Shown: positions 16,975 through 25,009 of the stretch, piece by piece
Numbering within the stretch: position 1 is the stretch's first letter
How the letters are laid out: each line of letters starts with the position of its first letter
Assembly: GCF_036099295.1 (NCBI RefSeq)
Contig: NZ_CP107976.1
Location: forward strand, 2,542,001-2,606,000
Direction: 5' to 3'
DNA: 64,000 nt
Source: Streptomyces sp. NBC_00358
GTDB lineage: Bacteria; Actinomycetota; Actinomycetes; Streptomycetales; Streptomycetaceae
Program-made: the position numbers and the translations under genes
The notes under the pieces: model-generated
What the model saw: only the letters and a program-made list of their open reading frames with translations
Told to the model about the DNA's origin: nothing
Database searches by the model: none

Positions 16975-18201
16975 GTGCCTCGTACCGTCAGGGACGTCGT
17001 CTTCGTAGACGGCGTCCGCACCCCGTTCGGCAAGGCGGGCCCGAAGGGCATCTACCACGAGACCCGTGCCGACGACCTCGTCGTGAAGGCCATCCGGGAG
17101 CTGCTGCGCCGCAACCCCGGTCTTGACCCCAAGAAGATCGACGAGGTCGCCATCGCGGCGACCACGCAGATCGGTGACCAGGGTCTGACGCTGGGCCGCA
17201 CGGCCGGCATCCTCGCCGGGCTGCCGCAGTCGGTCCCCGGCTACTCCATCGACCGCATGTGCGCCGGCGCCCTGACGGCCGTCACCGCCACCGCGGGCTC
17301 CATCGCGTTCGGCGCGTACGACGCCGTCATCGCCGGTGGTGTCGAGCACATGGGGCGCCACCCCATGGGCGAGGGCGTGGACCCGAACCCGCGCTTCGTC
17401 AGCGAGAAGCTGGTCGACGAGTCCGCCCTGTTCATGGGCATGACCGCCGAGAACCTGCACGACCGCTACCCGACCATCACCAAGCTGCGCGCCGACGAGT
17501 ACGCCGTGCGCTCGCAGGAGAAGGCCGCCAAGGCCTACGCCAACGGCAAGATCCAGCAGGACCTGGTGCCGATCTCGGTGCGCAACACCAACGCGGAGGT
17601 CGGTGAGACGGGCTGGGGCCTGGTCACCGCCGACGAGCCGATGCGTCCGGGCACCACGCTGGAGAACCTGTCCGGCCTGAAGACCCCGTTCCGCGTCCAC
17701 GGCCGGGTCACCGCCGGCAACGCGGCCGGTCTGAACGACGGTGCGACCGCGTCGATCCTCGCCTCCGAGGACTTCGCCCGCGAGAACAACCTGCCGGTCA
17801 AGATGCGCCTGGTCTCGTACGCCTTCGCGGGCGTCGAGCCGGAGGTCATGGGCTACGGCCCGATCCCGGCCACCGAGAAGGCCCTCGCCAAGGCCGGTCT
17901 GTCGATCGAGGACATCAACCTCTTCGAGATCAACGAGGCCTTCGCCGTCCAGGTGCTCGCGTTCCTGGAGCACTACGGCATCGCCGACGACGACGCGCGC
18001 GTCAACCAGTACGGCGGCGCCATCGCGTACGGCCACCCGCTCGCCTCCTCCGGCGTCCGTCTGATGACGCAGCTGGCCCGCCAGTTCGAGGAGCAGCCGG
18101 AGGTCCGTTACGGCCTCACGACCATGTGCGTCGGCTTCGGCATGGGCGCCACGGTCATCTGGGAGAACCCGCACCACAAGGACGCCGGAGGCGACAAGTG
18201 A
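16975..18201 (+). CDS. fadA: Acetyl-CoA C-acyltransferase (thiolase)
   Basis: 408 aa from GTG 16975 with GGAGGA eight bases upstream. Thiolase catalytic residues are all present: nucleophilic Cys in SIDRMCAGALTAV, His in GGAIAYGHPLASSG and the second Cys in TTMCVGFGMGATV. It performs the last, thiolytic step of fatty-acid beta-oxidation. Its stop overlaps the start of fadB (GTGA), so the two are translationally coupled, as expected for subunits of a trifunctional-type complex. Regulation probably acts through the palindrome in its leader. Confidence 0.95.
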   Translation: MPRTVRDVVFVDGVRTPFGKAGPKGIYHETRADDLVVKAIRELLRRNPGLDPKKIDEVAIAATTQIGDQGLTLGRTAGILAGLPQSVPGYSIDRMCAGALTAVTATAGSIAFGAYDAVIAGGVEHMGRHPMGEGVDPNPRFVSEKLVDESALFMGMTAENLHDRYPTITKLRADEYAVRSQEKAAKAYANGKIQQDLVPISVRNTNAEVGETGWGLVTADEPMRPGTTLENLSGLKTPFRVHGRVTAGNAAGLNDGATASILASEDFARENNLPVKMRLVSYAFAGVEPEVMGYGPIPATEKALAKAGLSIEDINLFEINEAFAVQVLAFLEHYGIADDDARVNQYGGAIAYGHPLASSGVRLMTQLARQFEEQPEVRYGLTTMCVGFGMGATVIWENPHHKDAGGDK

Positions 18202-20333
18202 GCACCGCTGAACTCCTGAAGGGCGCAGCCGAGCTGTTCCCCGACGAGGTCGTGACGTCCGCGAACGTACGCCACCTCGACCTGCCGTTCGGTGCCGGGC
18301 GCTTCGCGCTCATCACGCTGGACAACGGCTTCGACCACACCAAGCCGACCACCTTCGGCCCGGCGTCGCTGGCGAACCTCGACACCGCCATCGACCAGGT
18401 CGAGCGGGAGGCCGCCGCCGGTGAGATCGTCGGTGTCGGCGTCACCGGCAAGCCGTTCATCTTCGCGGTCGGCGCGGACCTGAAGGGCGTCGAGCTCCTC
18501 AAGGAGCACAAGGACGCGCTCGCCATCGGCAAGGGCGGCCACGAGGTCTTCAAGCGCCTGTCGGGCCTCGCGGTCCCGACCTTCGCCTACTACAACGGCG
18601 CGGCGATGGGCGGTGGCGTCGAGGTCGGTCTGCACTGCTCGTACCGGACCGTCTCCGCGGCCCTGCCGGCCTTCTCGCTGCCCGAGGTCTTCCTCGGCCT
18701 GGTCCCCGGCTGGGGCGGCTGCACGATCCTGCCGAACCTGATCGGCGCCGACAAGGCCGTCTCGGTCATCATCGAGAACTCGCTCAACCAGAACAAGCAG
18801 CTCAAGGGCGGTCAGGTCTACGACCTCGGCATCGCCGACGCGCTCTTCGAAGGCGCGGACTTCCTGGAGCAGTCGCTGCTGTGGACGGCCGCCGTCCTCA
18901 AGGGCGAGATCGCGATCGAGCGCCCCGCGATCGACCGCGGCGAGGCCTGGGACCAGGCCGTCGCGCGCGGCCGGTCCATCGCCGACGGCAAGGTGCACGG
19001 GGCCGCCCCGGCCGCCTACCGCGCGCTGGACATCATCGCCGCGGCCAAGGACGGAGACCTGCAGAAGGGGTTCGACGCCGAGGACGTGGCGCTCGCCGAC
19101 CTGATCATGGGTGGCGAACTGCGCTCCGGCATCTACGCCTTCAACCTGGTCCAGAAGCGCGGCAAGCGTCCGGCCGGTGCGCCGGACAAGTCGCTGGCGC
19201 GTCCGGTCACCAAGGTGGGCGTCGTGGGCGCGGGCCTGATGGCCTCGCAGCTCGCCCTGCTCTTCCTGCGCCGCCTGGAGGTGCCGGTCGTGCTGACCGA
19301 CATCGACCAGGAGCGCGTCGACAAGGGTGTGGGCTACGTCCACGCCGAGATCGACAAGCTGCTGCTCAAGGGCCGCGTGAACCGGGACAAGGCCAACCGC
19401 CTGAAGGCCCTGGTCTCCGGTGTGCTGGACAAGGCCGAGGGCTTCTCCGACGCGGACTTCATCATCGAGGCCGTCTTCGAGGAGATCGGCGTCAAGCAGC
19501 AGGTGTTCGCGGAGGTGGAGGCGGTCGCCCCGGCGCACGCGATCCTCGCCACCAACACCTCCTCGCTGTCGGTGAGCGAGATGGCTTCGAAGCTGAAGAA
19601 CCCCGAGCGGGTCGTGGGCTTCCACTTCTTCAACCCGGTCGCGATCCTCCCGCTCCTGGAGATCGTGCGCGGCGAGCAGACCGACGACGCCTCGCTGGCC
19701 ACGGCGTTCGCCGTCGCCAAGAAGCTGAAGAAGACCGCGGTTCTCACCAAGGACGCCCCGGCGTTCGTCGTGAACCGCATCCTGACCCGCTTCATGGGCG
19801 AGATCCAGAACGTCATCGACGAGGGCACCTCGGTCGAGGTCGCCGAGAAGGCCATCGAGCCGCTCGGCCTGCCGATGTCCCCGCTGGTCCTGCTGGAGCT
19901 GGTCGGTCCCGCGATCGGTCTGCACGTCTCGGAGACCCTCAACCGGGCCTTCCCGGACCGCTTCACGGTCTCCCCGAACCTCGCGGCGGTCGTCAAGGCC
20001 GGCAAGCGCGGCTTCTACGTCTACTCCGCGGAGAACGGCTTCAAGCCGGAGCTGGACCCCGAGGTCGCCGCGCTCCTCAAGCAGGGCGATGTCGTCCTGA
20101 CGGAGGAGCAGGTCCGGAACCGGGTCCTCGACGCGGTCGCCCAGGAGATCGGGCTCATGCTCGACGAGGGTGTCGTCGCCGAGGCCCAGGACATCGACCT
20201 CTGCCTGATCACCGGCGCCGGCTGGCCCTTCCACCTGGGCGGCATCACGCCGTACCTGGACCGTGAGGGCGTCTCCGAGCGGGTGACCGGGAAGCGGTTC
20301 CTGGAGCCGGGGCTGGCTTCGGTACCGGTGTAA
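18198..20333 (+). CDS. fadB: Bifunctional enoyl-CoA hydratase / 3-hydroxyacyl-CoA dehydrogenase
   Basis: 711 aa from GTG 18198, overlapping the fadA stop by 4 bases. Residues 1-190 are a crotonase domain with both catalytic glutamate regions (GGGVEVGLHCSYR and LPEVFLGLVPGWGG). Residues 335-520 are the NAD-binding dehydrogenase part (KVGVVGAGLMASQLALLFL), with catalytic His in GFHFFNPVAILP, followed by two C-terminal helical domains. The dinucleotide motif has Ala-Ser where Gly-Arg or similar is usual after the Met. It hydrates enoyl-CoA and oxidises the hydroxyacyl product. A strong terminator ends the operon. Confidence 0.95.
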   Translation: MSTAELLKGAAELFPDEVVTSANVRHLDLPFGAGRFALITLDNGFDHTKPTTFGPASLANLDTAIDQVEREAAAGEIVGVGVTGKPFIFAVGADLKGVELLKEHKDALAIGKGGHEVFKRLSGLAVPTFAYYNGAAMGGGVEVGLHCSYRTVSAALPAFSLPEVFLGLVPGWGGCTILPNLIGADKAVSVIIENSLNQNKQLKGGQVYDLGIADALFEGADFLEQSLLWTAAVLKGEIAIERPAIDRGEAWDQAVARGRSIADGKVHGAAPAAYRALDIIAAAKDGDLQKGFDAEDVALADLIMGGELRSGIYAFNLVQKRGKRPAGAPDKSLARPVTKVGVVGAGLMASQLALLFLRRLEVPVVLTDIDQERVDKGVGYVHAEIDKLLLKGRVNRDKANRLKALVSGVLDKAEGFSDADFIIEAVFEEIGVKQQVFAEVEAVAPAHAILATNTSSLSVSEMASKLKNPERVVGFHFFNPVAILPLLEIVRGEQTDDASLATAFAVAKKLKKTAVLTKDAPAFVVNRILTRFMGEIQNVIDEGTSVEVAEKAIEPLGLPMSPLVLLELVGPAIGLHVSETLNRAFPDRFTVSPNLAAVVKAGKRGFYVYSAENGFKPELDPEVAALLKQGDVVLTEEQVRNRVLDAVAQEIGLMLDEGVVAEAQDIDLCLITGAGWPFHLGGITPYLDREGVSERVTGKRFLEPGLASVPV

Positions 20334-20347
20334 CGGCCGTACGGCAC

Positions 20348-20392
20348 ACAGGAGAGAGGGCCTCCGCTTCCGGCGGAGGCCCTCTCTCCTGT
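20348..20392. terminator. Strong terminator after fadAB
   Basis: Perfect 20-bp stem (ACAGGAGAGAGGGCCTCCGC and its complement) with a TTCCG loop, 14 bp after the fadB stop. The next gene converges, so it may also stop minus-strand transcripts. Confidence 0.92.
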
Positions 20393-20526
20393 TCCACGTC
20401 CCTGACGTCGGGCGCCGACCCCGTGGAAGGCGCCGTCCGCCCGCCGGCCTGCACGCCCCACCGTCGTACTCGCCTTCGGTACGGCGGTTTTGGCGTGCAC
20501 GCTCCCGTGCGTTCCGGCCGTCGGCG

Positions 20527-21543
20527 TCAGACCGGCCGCCACGCCTCCAGGGCGATCCCCGGCTCGTCCTTGCGGCGGGTGATGCGGAGTTCGCCGCTGC
20601 CCGGGGAGAGCGTCGCTGCGACCACACGGCCCTGCTCGTCCTCGGCGAGCGACAGCAGGGCATCGGCGGGGAGTTCCGGTCCCGACTCGGTCCACCACGC
20701 GCCCGCCGACTCGTCCTCGGTCGGGTAGGCGGCGAACGCCACCCGTCCGCTCGCCGAGCGCTGGGCGAGCAACGTGCAGTCGTGGCCGTCGAGTTCGCAG
20801 CGGATGACGCAGACCGGGCCCGGACCGGCCGAAGCCAGCAGGGCCACCGGCTTGGTGCCGGGACGCCAGGCGCACACATCGCCCGAGTCATCGGTGAAGA
20901 AGAGCGTGGTGGAGTCCGCCGAGGTCGCGAGCGCGCGCAGGCTCCCCGACCGGACCGGTGCCTCCAGCGCCTCGTCCAGCGCGGGTTCCGCGCCCGCCTC
21001 CTCCTGGCGCCAGTGCAGAACCCCGCCCGGGACTGCCGCGTACAGCTCGACACGGCCGGACTCCCCGGTGACGGCCGCCAGGTCCCCCTGGACGTCACGC
21101 CCCTTGAGGTCGTACCAGCGCCCCCAGCCGCCCTTCTCCTTCTGGCCGATCATGCTCACGCCACCGCCGCCGTTGCGTACGAAGACATGGGCGCGCCCCT
21201 GCGCGTCGATCGCGACGGCGGGGTTGCCCGTCCGGTCACCGCTGCCGTCGGGATGACCGATCGGGTTCCAGTCGAGGGCGGCGAGGTCCGGCCGGAAGTG
21301 GGTCGAGTGGACGAGACCCGACTGGTCGCGGACCGTCGGACGCCAGGAGACCAGATGGGTGTACCGGTCCGGGCCCTGCCCCAAGGCCAGTACGGAGTGC
21401 AGGCGTTGGCCACCGCCCACCGGGCGCGGAGTGTCCCAGGGACCGCCGGGTCCGCGCTCCGCCCGGCAGTGGACGGTGGCCTCGGACAGCAGGTACGCAC
21501 CGAGCCTGCCGTCACGACCGCGTATGAGCCAGTCGACGTTCAC
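20527..21543 (-). CDS. Beta-propeller-like protein of unknown function
   Basis: 338 aa, no signal peptide. It has six to seven short repeats with Trp/Asp-Gly turns, such as PAVAIDAQGRAHVFVRNGGG, YAAVPGGVLHWRQEE and TTLFFTDDSGDVCAWRPG. These resemble the blades of tectonin/PLL-like sugar-binding propellers. It begins 58 bp after the NlpC/P60 gene and may be the last member of the capsule-type operon. No catalytic residues are evident; a polymer- or lectin-like binding role is only a guess. It is transcribed towards the fadAB terminator. Confidence 0.65.
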   Translation of the reverse strand: MNVDWLIRGRDGRLGAYLLSEATVHCRAERGPGGPWDTPRPVGGGQRLHSVLALGQGPDRYTHLVSWRPTVRDQSGLVHSTHFRPDLAALDWNPIGHPDGSGDRTGNPAVAIDAQGRAHVFVRNGGGGVSMIGQKEKGGWGRWYDLKGRDVQGDLAAVTGESGRVELYAAVPGGVLHWRQEEAGAEPALDEALEAPVRSGSLRALATSADSTTLFFTDDSGDVCAWRPGTKPVALLASAGPGPVCVIRCELDGHDCTLLAQRSASGRVAFAAYPTEDESAGAWWTESGPELPADALLSLAEDEQGRVVAATLSPGSGELRITRRKDEPGIALEAWRPV

Positions 21544-21601
21544 CGCTTCACCTTAATCGGGGGCGGGCCGCTCGTTCCGACCCCCTCACACGGTCAGCCG
21601 T

Positions 21602-22660
21602 TCACAGGCGCTTGGCGCTGCGCAGCAGGCCGGCGTAGAAGCCGTTCCCGTCGATGCGGGAGGCGCCGCCCTTGTCGCCCATGGTCGGTCCGTTGACCTC
21701 CTTGCGGCTGGAGATGAAGACGCGGTGGCCGTCGGTGTCCACGCCCAGGTACATGGCGACGTGGTCGATGTGGTTGCCGGTGCGGTGGTCCATCTTGAAG
21801 AAGAGGAGGTCACCGGGCTGAACCACGTCGATGTTCTCGGGGCGCGTGTACCAGGGCGCCGGGCCGGAGAGCTTCAGGATGTCGACGCCGGTCTTCGAGC
21901 GGGCCATGCCGTCGGCGCTGCGCGGCAGTCCGTCGCCGGACGTGTTCGTCGACATCAGCGGATAGCGGGCCCGGTAGCCCCACACCATGCGCATGAACCC
22001 GGAGCAGTCCAGGGCGCGGTAGCGCTCCTTGCGCGCCACCGTCGTGGTGCCGTCGCGGAAGGTGTAGTCGATGCCGAGGTAGTCGTAGAAGTCGTTCTGC
22101 TCAAGGCGGTCGACGCCGTCCTCCTTGAACGGGCCGAAGACCGCGTCACCCGCGTACGGGACGCCCTCGTCGTCCTTCTTCACCGGTGCGCCGTCGACGT
22201 ACTGGAACGCGATGGCGAAGACGTCGTCGGCCTGGCTGCCGTAGAACTCCTTGAACCAGTCCTTGAACCACTTCTCCTTCTCGGCTCCCTTGCGCCAGGG
22301 CTCCGGCATCAGCCGCACCCAGTCCTGCGTCATCACACGGGTCCGGGTGTTGGCCGGTTCGGTGAAGGTGCGGGAGGGGCCCCTGAGGGTCGCGGTGCGG
22401 GCGCCGTCCGTGAAGGTGGCGAGGATGTCGCCGTTCTCGCCGCGCAGCACGGAGCGCGTCGGATTGTTCAGACGCTCCCAGGTCTGCTTGCCGGTGGCCT
22501 TGCCCGAGTTCTCCAGGTCGGGCTTGTCGGTGACGGCCTGCACGGCGGGGACCTTCGCCTCCTCGTCCTTGCGGAGTTCGAAGGTGAAGTACGCGCTGCC
22601 CGCGAGCAGCGCGATGACCGTGGCCGCGTGGAGGACGGGACGGCCTTTGCGCTTCGGCAT
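21602..22660 (-). CDS. Membrane-anchored NlpC/P60-type cysteine peptidase
   Basis: 352 aa. An N-terminal signal anchor (about 10-28) puts the rest outside the cell. The C-terminal NlpC/P60 fold has catalytic C219 in RALDCSGFMRMVWG, the PGDLLFF strand and H300 in NHIDHVAMYLG. The middle region (60-210) is family-specific and contains WFKDWFKEFYGSQADD. NlpC/P60 enzymes cut gamma-D-glutamyl bonds, and Bacillus PgdS of the same superfamily cuts poly-gamma-glutamate. Its place 37 bp after pgsC makes it a candidate polymer-trimming or release enzyme; cell-wall peptides are the alternative substrate. Confidence 0.85.
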   Translation of the reverse strand: MPKRKGRPVLHAATVIALLAGSAYFTFELRKDEEAKVPAVQAVTDKPDLENSGKATGKQTWERLNNPTRSVLRGENGDILATFTDGARTATLRGPSRTFTEPANTRTRVMTQDWVRLMPEPWRKGAEKEKWFKDWFKEFYGSQADDVFAIAFQYVDGAPVKKDDEGVPYAGDAVFGPFKEDGVDRLEQNDFYDYLGIDYTFRDGTTTVARKERYRALDCSGFMRMVWGYRARYPLMSTNTSGDGLPRSADGMARSKTGVDILKLSGPAPWYTRPENIDVVQPGDLLFFKMDHRTGNHIDHVAMYLGVDTDGHRVFISSRKEVNGPTMGDKGGASRIDGNGFYAGLLRSAKRL

Positions 22661-22697
22661 GGTGACGGCTCCAGGGATTGCGAGTAGGGCGGGCGGC

Positions 22698-23180
22698 TCA
22701 GGCGGAGGGCATGGCGCCGAGAAGGATTCCGGCGGTCAGCACGACGTAGGTGGCGAGCGTGACGGTGCCGGTCGACAGCAGCGTGGCCCCCTTGGGCTGA
22801 CGCACCAGCTGGTAGCCGACGAGACCGGGCACGATGAAGCCCAGGGTCTGGTTGGCGTAGAGCAGCGGGAACTCCATCTGGAGCACGACGATCACGGACG
22901 CCTGGATCAGGACGCCGCTCAGCACGACGGCCGCGAACAGCCGCTTGCCGTAGAGGATCACGAAGCGCTGGAGCAGCAGCGTGGTGACGTACGTCAGCAC
23001 GGTGACGCCGACGACGAGCGCGGCGCGCTGAAGGTCCTCGATGAGGGTGAGCGCCAGCCAGCCCGGGGTGATCATGCCGCCGGGCGAGAGGTTGGTCGTG
23101 AGGTAGCAGATCAGCGAGAACATCAGGCCCAGGCCGATGCCGATCGCGGCGATCTCGGGGGTGAGGACGGAGGGGATCAA
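22698..23180 (-). CDS. pgsC: Poly-gamma-glutamate synthesis protein PgsC/CapC
   Basis: 160 aa from TTG 23180, whose codon overlaps the pgsB stop (TTGA) and which has AGGAG seven bases upstream; a GTG at 23204 would add eight residues. The protein is almost entirely membrane (about five helices). It begins IPSVLTPEIAAIGIGLGLMF and contains YLTTNLSPGGMITPGWLAL, the conserved CapC signature. With PgsB it forms the membrane-bound amide ligase complex that makes and probably exports the polymer. Family length is about 150 aa, so it is complete. Confidence 0.9.
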   Translation of the reverse strand: MIPSVLTPEIAAIGIGLGLMFSLICYLTTNLSPGGMITPGWLALTLIEDLQRAALVVGVTVLTYVTTLLLQRFVILYGKRLFAAVVLSGVLIQASVIVVLQMEFPLLYANQTLGFIVPGLVGYQLVRQPKGATLLSTGTVTLATYVVLTAGILLGAMPSA

Positions 23181-25003
23181 CGGGGCTCTCCTGGGCTGTG
23201 CCACTGCTGGGGGTCGTCGGCGGGGTGTGCGGAAGGGACGCGGGGTTCGAACAGACCCCGGGACCGGGACTGTTCACCGAACCCGGGCGGTGTCTGAAGC
23301 CCTGCGGTGCCGGGCCCGGGCGTCCCGTCCGGCCAGGGCCCGAGTCCCTGCTCGGGCCGGAACGGCTGCTCGGGCCGCTCCGGATGCTGCTCCTGGTGCG
23401 CCCGTCGATGCTCCTGGTCCGGGTGCTCCGGCGGGTACGCGTGCCGCGGCTGCCGCCGCGTCTCCTCGGGCTGATACGGGCGCTGTGCCTGCTGGCGCCC
23501 CTGCTCGGGCTGGTACAAGTGCTGCGGCCGCTGAGGCCGGGCCTGCTGCCGTTGTGCCTGCTCCGGCTGGTGCTGGTGTGTCCGCTGCGGGCTGTCCTGC
23601 TGGGGGTGCGGGCGGTCCGCGGCGCGCTGGGCGGGGACCTGGGTCCTGGACGCGTACCGGGACTCGTACGTCTCCGGGTAGCGCTGGTACGGGTCGATCC
23701 GCGGCGCGTAGAGCTGCACGGTCTCGACGTGCTCGCGCACGGCCTGCGCCACGCGCGGCTCGTCGGCCGCCGCACCGGCACCGGCGCCACCGCTGTGACC
23801 GGCCGCCTGCTCGTCGACGCTGTCGTCCGCCGGGAGTTCGGCGAGGTGCTCCAGAAGGTGTTCGCCCTGGCCGTGGATGTTGCCGATGGCCACCAGCGAG
23901 GTGTCCGCGCCGAGCTCGCCGAGGAGCTGCCGCATGAACTCCTCGGGGTCGCGCCGGTCGCCGCCGAGGTCGACCGCGCGCGAGCGGTACTCCGCGGGCA
24001 TCGCGTCGATGGCGCTCTTGGCCGGGTGGCCGATCACGAAGACCTTCTCGGGATCCAGCTCGGGGATGATCCCGCCCATCTGGCCGTTGCGCTCGACCCG
24101 GTCGGGACGGCAGTTGATGACCACGTTGAGCGGGCGGTGGATGGCGCCGAGATCGAGCAGCTGGTTGACGTTCATCAGCGTCGACTCGGGGTCGTTGGCC
24201 GCGAAGACGTTGGCGAAGCGGAGCTTCTTGCCGTCCTCGGTGACATACCGCTCGACGGAGAGGACACCGGGGTCCGGGGGTGCGTCGTACATGCCCTGGA
24301 GAGCGGTCTGCCGCTCCACGCCGAGGAGTTCGGCGACGGTGAGCGCGATCGCCACGTTCTCCTTGAAGGTGAACCAGCTGAAGCCGCGCAGTTCCTCGTC
24401 CGAGACGGTCTCGGGGTCGGCGTAGATCAGCTCGCAGTCACGGGAGTCGGCCTCCTCCTGGAGGATGTCGAACCGGTCCTTTTCGGCGGTGACGCAGATA
24501 CCGCCCTCCGGCATGGAGCGGGAGAGGGAACGGGCCACGTCGTCGAGCGTGGGACCCATCTCGGCGAGGTGGTCCTCACGGACGTTGCACAGGACACCGA
24601 TCGTGGAGCGGATCAGCTTCGACTGGTTGATCTCCTGAAGGGCCGGCATGACGGCCATGCACTCGATGACCAGGGCGTGCGGGTTGTACGCGGCCGCGCG
24701 CCGGACGATGCCGATCTGCTCGACGACGTTGGCGATGCCGAACTTGCGGTAGACCGGCTCCTCCGTCGCGTCGGGGTGGATGAACCGGGCCGCCGTGCCG
24801 GTGGTCTTGGCGACCGTGGTCAGCCCGCCCCCGCGCAGCGCGCCCGCGCACAGCCGGGTGATGGACGACTTTCCGCGGATGCCGTTGACCAGCACCCGGG
24901 TGGGAATGTTGTCCAGGTTGGTGAAGTGCCGCCGCTGTTCGACGATGCCCGCCACCAGCAGGATCGCGCAGCACACCATCAGGACGGTGTAGAGGAAGAG
25001 CAC
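23177..25003 (-). CDS. pgsB: Poly-gamma-glutamate synthase PgsB/CapB with long Gln/Pro-rich tail
   Basis: 608 aa. Residues 1-390 match the normal length and order of PgsB: an N-terminal membrane anchor (1-22), the ATP-binding loop VNGIRGKSSITRL (40-51), LCNVREDHLAEMGPTLDD and FKENVAIALTVAELLG of the Mur-ligase-like amide ligases, and NCRPDRVERNGQM. The enzyme adds glutamate to a growing gamma-linked chain using ATP. Residues about 391-608 are a low-complexity tail of Gln, Pro, Arg, Glu and His (units such as PEQGRQQAQRPYQPEE) that standard PgsB lacks. It starts 6 bp after the HAMP gene stop and overlaps pgsC. Glutamate as the monomer is family inference. Confidence 0.9.
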   Translation of the reverse strand: MLFLYTVLMVCCAILLVAGIVEQRRHFTNLDNIPTRVLVNGIRGKSSITRLCAGALRGGGLTTVAKTTGTAARFIHPDATEEPVYRKFGIANVVEQIGIVRRAAAYNPHALVIECMAVMPALQEINQSKLIRSTIGVLCNVREDHLAEMGPTLDDVARSLSRSMPEGGICVTAEKDRFDILQEEADSRDCELIYADPETVSDEELRGFSWFTFKENVAIALTVAELLGVERQTALQGMYDAPPDPGVLSVERYVTEDGKKLRFANVFAANDPESTLMNVNQLLDLGAIHRPLNVVINCRPDRVERNGQMGGIIPELDPEKVFVIGHPAKSAIDAMPAEYRSRAVDLGGDRRDPEEFMRQLLGELGADTSLVAIGNIHGQGEHLLEHLAELPADDSVDEQAAGHSGGAGAGAAADEPRVAQAVREHVETVQLYAPRIDPYQRYPETYESRYASRTQVPAQRAADRPHPQQDSPQRTHQHQPEQAQRQQARPQRPQHLYQPEQGRQQAQRPYQPEETRRQPRHAYPPEHPDQEHRRAHQEQHPERPEQPFRPEQGLGPWPDGTPGPGTAGLQTPPGFGEQSRSRGLFEPRVPSAHPADDPQQWHSPGEPR

Positions 25004-25009
25004 GGCCGA

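Noticed and set aside
18108..21098. 996-codon minus-strand frame opposite fadB
   Set aside because: An overlap with a clear fadB coding sequence in the high-GC antisense frame; the translation is low complexity without domains.
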